From Chryseobacterium gleum (GTDB lineage Bacteria > Bacteroidota > Bacteroidia > Flavobacteriales_D > Sanyastnellaceae): a stretch of DNA of 5,028 bases. The position numbers and the translations under genes are program-made. Position 1 is the stretch's first letter, and each line of letters opens with the position of its first letter. The notes below the pieces were generated by a model. The model had not been told where the DNA came from. It was given only the letters and a program-made list of their open reading frames with translations, and did not search any database. Below, one piece after another: positions 1 through 5,028 of the stretch. The stretch is taken from assembly GCA_945883885.1 (NCBI GenBank), contig CAMCYM010000132.1, positions 1-5,028 of the forward strand. Reading direction: 5' to 3'.

Positions 1-141
1 GAAGGAACCTGCGACGAATACACCAGCCGGATTCGCTCCGACTTCGCTCATATCGACCTGCCAGGTGACGTTGATCATCGTTTGGGCCGAGCCCGCCAGA
101 GCGAGGCTACACACCCAGAGGGTGAGAAAGAAATGACGCAT
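1..141 (-). CDS. Secreted protein, N-terminal fragment (possible carbohydrate-binding start)
   Basis: Only the first 47 residues lie in the window; the gene continues past base 1. The fragment starts with a clear signal peptide: MRH, a hydrophobic stretch FFLTLWVCSLALAG, then SAQ, so cleavage after Ala or Gln near residue 19-20 is likely. The mature part begins INVTWQVDMSEVG and ends AGVFVAGSF. A V-x-V/F-x-VDM strand followed by GVxVAGSF is typical of the first strands of CBM20/CBM48-like or related beta-sandwich domains in Bacteroidota secreted proteins, including amylases and other surface glycan-handling proteins; that family assignment is inference from a short fragment. It follows a sugar permease on the same strand with a 112-base gap that contains its own candidate promoter. 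The ATG at 141 is chosen because it sits directly before the signal peptide. The enzyme or binding function cannot be told from this fragment. Confidence 0.8.
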   Translation of the reverse strand, partial: MRHFFLTLWVCSLALAGSAQTMINVTWQVDMSEVGANPAGVFVAGSF

Positions 142-215
142 TCGGTGAGGGTTGATTCGGTTCGGATTCGCCCAAAGTGCCTTACGCCTCCGCGAAAAAT
201 CACTTCAGGATGATG

Positions 216-248
216 TAAAGTTAATGAATGGTGTACAGAATACACCAA
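216..248 (-). promoter_or_regulatory. Candidate Bacteroidota-type promoter of the secreted-protein gene
   Basis: On the minus strand TTG (248-246) is followed after 22 bases by TAACTTTA (223-216), one mismatch from the Bacteroidota -7 element TAnnTTTG. The spacing lies within the range reported for Flavobacterium promoters. It starts just after the permease stop codon and leaves about 75 bases to the ATG at 141. A palindrome fills the spacer. The same layout is found before the permease gene, which raises confidence above that of a lone motif match. Confidence 0.5.
229..247. promoter_or_regulatory. Palindromic operator-like site (secreted-protein gene)
   Basis: TGGTGTA and TACACCA form a perfect 7-base inverted repeat around a 5-base centre (CAGAA on the plus strand). 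The core GTGTA-N5-TACAC (231-245) matches the site before the permease gene at 1642-1656. It lies between the -33 and -7 elements, where a bound repressor would block RNA polymerase. It could also form a small RNA hairpin, but there is no U-tract, and the match to the second site favours a protein-binding role. The regulator is unknown; LacI- or GntR-type proteins bind sites of this general size. Confidence 0.5.
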
Positions 249-253
249 GTCCC

Positions 254-1609
254 TTACATTTTTTGCGCCTCGGGCGTGCGCACCGCCAAGGTCGCTGCAG
301 CGCCCAGTAGCAGGGAAATGCCGGCCAGGACCATCGTGAAAATCACGCCATCGCCCAGCAGGGGGTACAGCCACGTGATGGCGCCGAGGGCCGCGACGAT
401 TTGGGGAATCACAATGAACATGTTGAAGATGCCCATGTACATGCCCATGCGGTCTCCCGGCAGGGCCGAAGCGACGAGGGCATAGGGCATGGAGAGGATG
501 CTGCCCCACGCCAGTCCGATCAGCGCGAAGCACCCGGACAGCAGGTGCGCCGTATCGGGGCCCAGCAGGTACATGCCGAGAAATCCTGCACCTCCCGCGA
601 CCAAACAGAATCCGTGAACGGCCTGCCGGTGGATCTTCCTGCGAGCGGTCCACAACGCAAGGACCAAAGCAAAGGCCATCGAGCTCAGCCCGTACACGCC
701 CATGGCGCTGGACACCGCATTCGATGCGTCGTTGTACGCGGCAAACTTCACGGCATGATCGAGGGCGCCTTCTTCCGGCATCGGCGCGGCGAACACGTGC
801 TCGGTCAAGGCCGGCGTCGCAAAACTCCACATCGTGAAAAACGCGAACCAGCTGAAAAACTGAACCCACGCCAGTTGCCGCATCGTCGCCGGCATTTCGC
901 CGATGGCGGTGAAAATGGCCCGCACCCCTTTGCCGCCGCCGAACGCCCCCCCGGAAAGTGCCTGTTGCTCCTCAGGGGTCGGCGGCGTCTCATCGGTCGT
1001 GAACACCGTAACGAGGATGGACCCCAGGAACACGACTGCTCCGATGGCGAAGGAAACGTGTACACTGGCCGGCACTTCCCCCGCCCCGGCCGTATTTGAA
1101 ACGCCGAGCTGGGTGACGAGCCAGGGCAGGTTGGAAGCTACCCATGTGCCCACACCGATGATGAGGGTTTGGATCACAAAGCCGAACGAGCGCTGCTCCT
1201 CCCCCAACTTGTCCGCCACGAGCGCCCGGAACGGCTCCATGCTGATGTTGATGGACGCATCCAGCACCCACAGGAATCCGGCCGCCATCCACAGCGCCGA
1301 GCTGTACGGCGCGAAAAAAAGTGCGCACGAAGACAGCACCGCGCCGAGCAAAAAGTAAGGCCTCCGCCGCCCCCACCGCGGGCTCCAGGTCCGGTCACTC
1401 CAGTACCCGATGATGGGCTGCACGAGCAATCCCGTCAGCGGCGCGGCGATCCACAACAGCGGCAGCTCATCTTTTTCCGCGCCCAGGGTTTGGAAAATGC
1501 GGCTCATGTTGCCCCCCTGCAGCGCGAATCCAAACTGGATGCCGAGGAAGCCGAAGCTCATGTTCCAGATTTGCCAAAACGAAAGCCGGGGGCGCATTCC
1601 TGTCTCCAT
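254..1609 (-). CDS. MFS sugar permease, MalT/SLC45-like (probable maltose or maltodextrin transporter)
   Basis: This 451-residue protein looks like a 12-helix inner-membrane sugar permease of the MFS/GPH type. After a short polar start come FWQIWNMSFGFLGIQFGFAL (11-30) and the loop GYWSDR...RWGRRRPYF (68-86), the characteristic loop of SLC45 and plant sucrose carriers, then hydrophobic segments through residue 444. The second half has SMPYALV (373-379) and GMYMGIFNMFIVIPQ (389-403), which I know from Bacteroidota maltose permeases usually encoded near maltose phosphorylase and amylases. Length is normal. The substrate is inferred, most likely maltose or another small glucoside imported with a cation. 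The reading frame stays open to a Met codon at 1663, but that lies upstream of the candidate promoter. ATG 1609 (METGMRPRLSF) is therefore preferred, with ATG 1597 (MRPRLSF) as the alternative. A secreted-protein gene follows on the same strand. There is no sign of damage. Confidence 0.93.
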   Translation of the reverse strand: METGMRPRLSFWQIWNMSFGFLGIQFGFALQGGNMSRIFQTLGAEKDELPLLWIAAPLTGLLVQPIIGYWSDRTWSPRWGRRRPYFLLGAVLSSCALFFAPYSSALWMAAGFLWVLDASINISMEPFRALVADKLGEEQRSFGFVIQTLIIGVGTWVASNLPWLVTQLGVSNTAGAGEVPASVHVSFAIGAVVFLGSILVTVFTTDETPPTPEEQQALSGGAFGGGKGVRAIFTAIGEMPATMRQLAWVQFFSWFAFFTMWSFATPALTEHVFAAPMPEEGALDHAVKFAAYNDASNAVSSAMGVYGLSSMAFALVLALWTARRKIHRQAVHGFCLVAGGAGFLGMYLLGPDTAHLLSGCFALIGLAWGSILSMPYALVASALPGDRMGMYMGIFNMFIVIPQIVAALGAITWLYPLLGDGVIFTMVLAGISLLLGAAATLAVRTPEAQKM

Positions 1610-1626
1610 GTCGGTAGGTTGTGCCG

Positions 1627-1659
1627 CCAAGGTACATGAAAGTGTACGTTTCACACGAA
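1627..1659 (-). promoter_or_regulatory. Candidate Bacteroidota-type promoter of the permease gene
   Basis: On the minus strand TTCG (1659-1656) is followed after 21 bases by TACCTTGG (1634-1627). The latter is one mismatch from TAnnTTTG; TTCG is a weak -33 match. Transcription starting just past the -7 element would leave a leader of roughly 12 bases to ATG 1609 or 24 to ATG 1597, and would exclude the upstream Met at 1663. The whole 33-base segment agrees with the candidate promoter at 248-216 at 18 positions without gaps, by my hand alignment. Confidence 0.45.
1642..1656. promoter_or_regulatory. Palindromic operator-like site (permease gene)
   Basis: Read on the minus strand the site is GTGTGAAACGTACAC, an imperfect inverted repeat GTGTR-N5-TACAC that shares its half-sites with 231-245. 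It sits between the -33 and -7 elements at exactly the same distance from each as in the other promoter. An overlapping inverted repeat TGAAA-N7-TTTCA (1637-1653) recalls LacI-family operators, and GTACA-N6-TGTAC (1632/1633-1647) also overlaps, so the exact boundaries of the bound site are uncertain. Confidence 0.45.
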
Positions 1660-1673
1660 CCACCCTGAACGCA

Positions 1674-1702
1674 CAAGGGCCGTCCGAAATGGACAGCCCT
1701 TG
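1674..1702 (-). terminator. Strong hairpin, probable terminator of the large secreted-protein gene
   Basis: On the minus strand CAAGGGCTGTCC and GGACGGCCCTTG form a 12-base-pair stem with one G-U pair and a 5-base loop (ATTTC). It starts 27 bases after the stop codon at 1729 and ends before the promoter elements of the permease gene. No long U-tract follows, only the TT within the stem, so it may work as a weak intrinsic terminator or as a 3' end stabiliser. It separates the large gene from the sugar locus. Confidence 0.65.
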
Positions 1703-1728
1703 ATCGCCTCGAATACGCTGGCCGCCCG

Positions 1729-4700
1729 TCAGTTACACGGCGCGCCGTACGCGGCAAGGAAGTTGAGCAGGTCACCCGACCCTACCGTGCCGTTGCCGTC
1801 CGTGTCGAACGGACAGTCGTTCGCTGCAGAAAGCTCACAGGTACCGTTGTCCACGGTCGCAGCAGGGTTGTAGTTCGGGGCATCGGGGTAGGTGCAACCG
1901 AAGACTGGGAAGATGCAGGTGTTGTTCGAAACGGTCGCCAGCGGGTTGTAGTTCGCCGCGTTCGGGTTCGTGCAACCGACGAAGACACATGAACCGTCGT
2001 CGTAGGTCGCGGCGGACGCGAAGTTCTGCGCGTTCGCATAGGTGCAACCTCCGAGGATGCAGGATCCGTCGTCGACGTTCGCCGCAGCATCGAAGTTGTC
2101 CGCAGCAGGGTTCGTACAGCCCGGGTATTCGCAGGTTCCGTTGTCGTCCGTGGCTTGCGGGTTGAAGTTCGCGGCGCTATCGTCCGTGCAGCCCGGGATT
2201 TCCAACTCGTTGCACACGCCGTCGCCATCGGTGTCGTTCAGACAGGCGCCGGCGCAGGTGTAGTACTGCGCGGCATAGGTGCAGGAACCGTTGTCCACGT
2301 TCGCCGTTGCATTGAAGTTGCACGCCTGGGGGTTCGTACAGCCCGGGTACTGGCACGTTCCGTTGTCATCTGTGGCCTGCGGGTTGAAGTTCGCGGCGCT
2401 GTCGTCCGTGCAACCTGGGACTTCCAACTCGTTGCAGACCCCGTCGCCGTCGGTATCGTTCAGACAGGCTCCGGCGCAGGTGTAGTACTGCTGCGCATAG
2501 GTGCACGAACCATCACTGGCTTGCGCGAAGCTGTCGTAGTTGCACGCCGTAGGGTCGGTGCACCCGAACAAGAGGTTCGGGAATACGAGCACTTCGTTGA
2601 GTTCCTGCGGATTTTCGCCGAGTTGCGTCCGGTACTGGAAGTTCGCTTGGAAGGTCACTTGACCCGCGGTCGTGAGCTGTGCCAAAAGCACCCGGCCCTG
2701 TGCATCTGGGAAGGCGAGCGGCTCAAGATCCGGGAGCACGAACCAGCTCCCGCCCAGGGCGTTGTTGATGGCAAACGCACCACCGGACTCGAACGCGGTC
2801 TCTGCTGCGGTCGTTCCGACCGTATTCACCGAAGGGGCGCTGCCGATGGTCAGCCAGCTGTCTTGCGCCAAGGAGGGGTCGAAGGAAAGGAAGGCCTGGT
2901 TGATTTGGTGATAGAAAGCTTCCCCGAAGGTGTTTTGGTAGAACGGCTGGGTAGATGCGATGCTCAACGGATTGCCCGACTGCGCAAAAACCGCTGTGAG
3001 CTGGTCGTTCGGATTCGTGAAGTTCGCGTAGACCCGGAACGTCCGCTGGCCAGCGACTGGAAGATTTTCAGACACCAACTCGTACGAGAGACCGGAGTAG
3101 CTCGGTCCGGGATAGGCGCACGACCCATCGTCCAGCAGCGCGTCCGGGTCGTAGTTGAGGGCATCGGGATCCGTGCATCCTTGCGGGGTTTCAGCTACCG
3201 GGAAGACCAACTCCACGCCATCCGCATTCCACGTGGTCCCGTCGGAAGTTTGGAGCTGGAAGTTGAACCGTGCCGTTACGGTGCCATTCGTCGTGACTTG
3301 CGCCACGAGCACCTTGCCTCCTACCGGGGTGCCTTGGGTGGTCGTGCCGGGAAGCACAAAGATGGAACCGCCTACAAACGTATTCACATTCAAAGCCGCA
3401 CCTGTCTCAAATGCGGGCAAAAAGGCACTCATACCCACGGAAGAGGCAGCGTTCGGTGCACCTGGCGCAGCCCCTAAGGTCACCCAAGAATCGTACTGGA
3501 GGGCGGGCACGAACGGAAAGAAGGCCGCATTCACGCCACCGGCCGTACCCGACCCGAAGGCATCTTGGTAAAAGCCTGTCGTCGAAGACAACAGCCAAGG
3601 CGTCGTGTCATATCCGTACACAGCGACAATCTCCGCAGAGGCTTGGGACACTTCTGCATAAATCCGGTAGGTCGTTTTGCCCGGGATTCCGTTTTCCGAA
3701 ACCACCTCGTAGGTCAGCCCAGTGACCAGACCACCGGCCCACGTGCACGTGCCGTTTTCCGTCGTGGCCGCAGGATTGTAGTTGTCCGCATCCTCCGCTG
3801 TGCAACCGAAGACTTCTTCGTTGTCACACAATCCATTTCCATTCAAGTCGTTCAGGCAGTTTCCCGCGCAGTCGTAACCGCTCTGGGCATACGTACAACT
3901 GCCGTTGCTGACGTTCGCAGCGGCGTTGTAGTTGCATGCCGTAGCATCCGTGCAACCCGGGATTTGCAGCGTCCCTGCACAGGTACAGGTGGATGAAAGC
4001 ACATCCCCGACCGTGTTCGGGTTGCCGTCGTTGCAGGCGGTTCCAGGATACGTACAGGTGCCGTTGTTGATTTGGGCCACCGGATCAAAATTGCACGCCG
4101 TAGAAACGGTGCAACCTGCTGGAATGACCGGGAACGTTGCCGAAAGCCCCACCGCTTGCAGCGTAGCTCCCGCCGCATTCTCCCATTGGAAGTTGAGCGT
4201 AACGTTCATCACGCCGGTCGAGGTCAGCTGCGCCACCAGCACCCGGTTGTCCGGTCCGGCCACCGCGGAAGGGACGGAACCCGGAATGATGTACAGTGCC
4301 CCCCCAAGTTCCGTGGTGATGTTGAAGCCGTTCCCTCCCGCGAACGTCGACAGGTAGCCGTCCATGCCGACGCTGCTCACCGTCCCCGCATCCTGCGAGC
4401 TGGCTGGCCCGAGGGTGAACCAGCTGTCGTACTGCACGTTCGGGAAAAAGACAAAAAACGCCGGGTTGATGTTGCTGGCGAAGTTTCCTCCGAACGGATC
4501 CTGGTAGAAGGGCGCCGTCGAGTTGATCACCATCGGGGCCGACAGGGTCGGGTTGATGTACCCGAAGACCGATACGAGCTCGTCTGTGGTGTTCGGCAGG
4601 TGGGCGTACAATCGGTAGGTCTTCCCGTTTGCGGTTTCACCCACAAGGACCACGTCCAGCGTGGCCGTTTGGGCCATCAGCCCGGAAGCGCCTGCGCAGG

Positions 4701-4737
4701 CGATCAGGGCAAGAAATGCGCGCAGCAGATGTTTCAT
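1729..4737 (-). CDS. Large secreted Cys-rich mosaic protein with three repeated domains and a dockerin-like C-terminus
   Basis: This is a 1002-residue exported protein of unknown function. It starts with a signal peptide (MKHLLRAF, then ALIACAGASGLMA, cleavage near residue 22-24). Three Cys-free homologous domains follow at about 24-205, 338-515 and 548-720. Each carries FYQ...FG, (Q/Y)xDSW(F/V/L)T(L/I)G, GG(A/S)xxxxP and (K/R)VL(V/L)AQ(L/V)T and is probably beta-rich. Between and after them lie twelve 23-residue repeats of the type GCTDPxACNY...DNGSCTY, beginning at residues 208, 261, 311, 520, 725, 775, 799, 849, 873, 897, 921 and 947. Three acidic loops (CLND-x-DGDGxC, near 294, 758 and 832) may bind calcium. 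The protein ends in an EF-hand-like loop, DTDGNGTVGSGD (978-989). The start at 4737 is chosen because the signal peptide begins there; the open frame continues upstream only through the pgi end. No catalytic motif was recognised. A structural, adhesive or binding role at the cell surface is inference. Confidence 0.93.
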   Translation of the reverse strand: MKHLLRAFLALIACAGASGLMAQTATLDVVLVGETANGKTYRLYAHLPNTTDELVSVFGYINPTLSAPMVINSTAPFYQDPFGGNFASNINPAFFVFFPNVQYDSWFTLGPASSQDAGTVSSVGMDGYLSTFAGGNGFNITTELGGALYIIPGSVPSAVAGPDNRVLVAQLTSTGVMNVTLNFQWENAAGATLQAVGLSATFPVIPAGCTVSTACNFDPVAQINNGTCTYPGTACNDGNPNTVGDVLSSTCTCAGTLQIPGCTDATACNYNAAANVSNGSCTYAQSGYDCAGNCLNDLNGNGLCDNEEVFGCTAEDADNYNPAATTENGTCTWAGGLVTGLTYEVVSENGIPGKTTYRIYAEVSQASAEIVAVYGYDTTPWLLSSTTGFYQDAFGSGTAGGVNAAFFPFVPALQYDSWVTLGAAPGAPNAASSVGMSAFLPAFETGAALNVNTFVGGSIFVLPGTTTQGTPVGGKVLVAQVTTNGTVTARFNFQLQTSDGTTWNADGVELVFPVAETPQGCTDPDALNYDPDALLDDGSCAYPGPSYSGLSYELVSENLPVAGQRTFRVYANFTNPNDQLTAVFAQSGNPLSIASTQPFYQNTFGEAFYHQINQAFLSFDPSLAQDSWLTIGSAPSVNTVGTTAAETAFESGGAFAINNALGGSWFVLPDLEPLAFPDAQGRVLLAQLTTAGQVTFQANFQYRTQLGENPQELNEVLVFPNLLFGCTDPTACNYDSFAQASDGSCTYAQQYYTCAGACLNDTDGDGVCNELEVPGCTDDSAANFNPQATDDNGTCQYPGCTNPQACNFNATANVDNGSCTYAAQYYTCAGACLNDTDGDGVCNELEIPGCTDDSAANFNPQATDDNGTCEYPGCTNPAADNFDAAANVDDGSCILGGCTYANAQNFASAATYDDGSCVFVGCTNPNAANYNPLATVSNNTCIFPVFGCTYPDAPNYNPAATVDNGTCELSAANDCPFDTDGNGTVGSGDLLNFLAAYGAPCN
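1732..1818 (-). other. C-terminal EF-hand / half-dockerin-like module of the large protein
   Basis: Residues 974-1002 read DCPFDTDGNG, TVGSGDLLNF, LAAYGAPCN. D978, D980, N982, G983, V985 and D989 fit the calcium loop pattern D-x-D-x-N-G-x-hydrophobic-x-x-x-D of dockerin type I repeats, followed by a short helix LLNFLAAYG. Only one loop is present, whereas a true dockerin has two. Cys975 and Cys1001 bracket the module and could be disulphide-linked. No type IX secretion sorting domain follows. Similar single-loop endings occur in other Bacteroidota secreted proteins as far as I recall; their role is not established. Confidence 0.7.
1831..4116 (-). repeat. Twelve-copy 23-residue Cys-rich repeat family (coding)
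   Basis: The repeats fall in three groups: three copies in 4116-3739, one in 3180-3112 between domains 2 and 3, and eight in 2565-1831. All have Cys at positions 2 and 21, and nearly all carry the core (N/D)(Y/F)xPxA, with the end NGSC, NGTC or DGSC. A third Cys at position 8 appears only in copies 1, 2, 5 and 7. Some copies adjoin with only one residue between them (for example 775 to 799), which suggests a compact rod of small disulphide-closed units. The family is known from Bacteroidota exported proteins; I do not know a characterised function. Confidence 0.9.
2108..2551 (-). repeat. Tandem 222-base intragenic duplication
   Basis: Two adjacent 222-base units (2108-2329 and 2330-2551) encode residues roughly 729-877 of the large protein. 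Over the first 159-162 bases of each unit I count about 15 differences by hand, close to 91% identity, and the rest of the unit diverges more. In that conserved stretch the two protein copies differ at only two residues (Val/Ile before PGCTDD and Gln/Glu before YPGC), so almost all changes are silent. Each unit adds one acidic CLNDTDGDGVC loop and two Cys repeats. Confidence 0.9.
2578..4668 (-). repeat. Three-copy homologous Cys-free domain (coding)
   Basis: The copies lie at 4668-4123, 3726-3193 and 3096-2578 and are separated by Cys-rich repeats. They line up as (Y/F)R(L/I/V)YA near the start, FYQDPFG / FYQDAFG / FYQNTFG, then QYDSWFTLG / QYDSWVTLG / AQDSWLTIG, then GGALYIIP / GGSIFVLP / GGSWFVLP, then VLVAQLT / VLVAQVT / VLLAQLT, and end in a NFQ strand and a VFP or TFP motif. 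Alternating short hydrophobic strands suggest a beta-sandwich. I have seen similar sequences in secreted Bacteroidota proteins but cannot name a domain family. Confidence 0.85.
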
Positions 4738-4743
4738 GCGTCG

Positions 4744-4777
4744 GATAGGCAAATGATTTGGCCTATCGCAAGATAGG
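4744..4777 (-). promoter_or_regulatory. Two mutually exclusive hairpins before the large gene
   Basis: In the minus-strand transcript the order is CCTATC, TTGC, GATAGG, a 12-base segment, CCTATC, and then the ATG six bases later. The middle GATAGG can pair with either CCTATC. The first option gives a 6-base-pair stem with a 4-base loop. The second gives a 6-base-pair stem extended by CAAA/TTTG across a one-base bulge. The element could be a terminator remnant of pgi, a leader switch or an mRNA stabiliser. TATCTTG here is only a poor match to a -7 element, so no promoter is claimed. Confidence 0.35.
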
Positions 4778-4793
4778 ACATCCACACAGACCT

Positions 4794-5028
4794 TCAGCCC
4801 TGATGGGCCAAAAACGCACGGATCAAGGCCGTGGTCGAAGCGTCGTGGGCCCCGGCGGCCACTCCCTCTGCAGCCAGCACCCCGTAAATCCGGTCGGCCA
4901 GGCCCTTGCCCAGCTCGACGCCCCACTGATCGAAGCTGTACACCCCGAGGAGCACCCCCTGCACGAAAATGCGGTGCTCATGCAACGCGATGCACTGCCC
5001 CAGAGCATGCGGGTCGAGGCGGTCCCAC
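4794..5028 (-). CDS. pgi: Glucose-6-phosphate isomerase, C-terminal fragment
   Basis: The last 77 residues of the enzyme are present; the start lies beyond base 5028. The protein interconverts glucose 6-phosphate and fructose 6-phosphate in the cytoplasm (glycolysis and gluconeogenesis). The fragment reads WDRLDPHALG, QCIALHEHRIFVQG, then VLLGVYSFDQWGVELGK, the second conserved family signature (G-x-hydrophobic-hydrophobic-x4-F-D-Q-x-G-V-E-x2-K). Its final Lys corresponds to the active-site Lys near the C-terminus (Lys518 of the rabbit enzyme). HEHRIFVQG matches the usual YEHKIFVQG segment. About 36 residues follow the signature, ending AFLAHQG, a normal tail. The stop codon is at 4796-4794, and the next gene on the strand begins 56 bases further on. 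No defect is visible. Confidence 0.97.
   Translation of the reverse strand, partial: WDRLDPHALGQCIALHEHRIFVQGVLLGVYSFDQWGVELGKGLADRIYGVLAAEGVAAGAHDASTTALIRAFLAHQG

Noticed and set aside
75..869. Minus-strand open frame of 264 codons in another frame of the permease region
   Set aside because: The product is Arg/Gly/His-rich and overlaps both the permease and the secreted-protein start, which have clear family features. It is a shadow frame.
1314..1320. Run of seven A (seven T on the coding strand) as a slippage or frameshift site in the permease gene
   Set aside because: The frame is intact on both sides with sensible transmembrane sequence (CALFFAPY), so there is no sign of programmed or accidental frameshift.
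401..1639. Several plus-strand open frames of 150-230 codons opposite the permease gene
   Set aside because: They overlap a clear 12-TM transporter, have low-complexity Arg/His/Pro-rich products and lack any family motif; they are shadow frames.
1610..1663. Permease start at the Met codon at 1663
   Set aside because: That codon lies upstream of the candidate promoter and operator. The added residues resemble no family member, while METGMRPRLSF at 1609 leads straight into the conserved first helix.
1831..2565. CRISPR-like or satellite repeat array
   Set aside because: The repetition has a coding period (69-75 and 222 bases), is degenerate at silent positions and stays in frame; there are no constant repeats with variable spacers.
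2155..3477. Long plus-strand open frame (440 codons) antisense to the large protein
   Set aside because: Its translation is rich in Arg, Val and Gly with no recognisable domain, and it repeats where the minus-strand gene repeats. High GC and regular codon use on the minus strand leave such antisense frames open by chance.
4738..4926. N-terminal extension of the large protein by 63 codons
   Set aside because: The extension overlaps the pgi coding end in another frame, and the signal peptide begins exactly at the ATG at 4737.

Overview
The window looks like a piece of a high-GC (about 60%) member of the Bacteroidota, probably Flavobacteriales-like; the rank below phylum is a guess. The reasons are: candidate promoters resembling the Bacteroidota TTG / TAnnTTTG type, a sugar transporter resembling Bacteroidota maltose permeases, no Shine-Dalgarno-like sequence before the starts examined, and a large secreted protein built from Cys-rich GCTD...CNY...GSCTY repeats with a dockerin-like C-terminus, a combination familiar from secreted proteins of this phylum.

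Every gene I can support lies on the minus strand, so the transcriptional order runs from right to left. (1) 5028-4794: the last 77 residues of glucose-6-phosphate isomerase (pgi). (2) 4793-4738: a short spacer holding two overlapping, mutually exclusive hairpins. (3) 4737-1729: a 1002-residue secreted mosaic protein with three copies of a roughly 175-residue Cys-free domain, twelve 23-residue Cys-rich repeats, three DxDGDG-type acidic loops and one EF-hand/dockerin-like loop at the C-terminus. It ends in a strong hairpin (1702-1674) that probably terminates transcription. (4) 1659-1627: a candidate promoter with an operator-like palindrome in its spacer. (5) 1609-254: a 12-TM sugar permease of the MFS/GPH (SLC45-like) type, closest by eye to Bacteroidota MalT. 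(6) 248-216: a second candidate promoter with a matching palindrome in the same place. (7) 141-1: the first 47 residues of a secreted protein whose start resembles a carbohydrate-binding beta-sandwich.

Functionally, the permease and the secreted protein beyond it look like part of a maltose/maltodextrin-type sugar utilisation locus under one shared regulator. The main support is the pair of matching sites GTGTR-N5-TACAC placed identically between the -33 and -7 elements of both genes. Pgi acts in central sugar metabolism but is separated from this locus by the large secreted protein and its terminator. The large protein has no catalytic signature I recognise and is more likely structural, adhesive or binding. 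Its cysteines follow a strict rule, described in the findings, that predicts its disulphide layout.

No rRNA, tRNA, CRISPR array, insertion sequence or phage gene was seen. No stretch over 300 bases lacks a gene.
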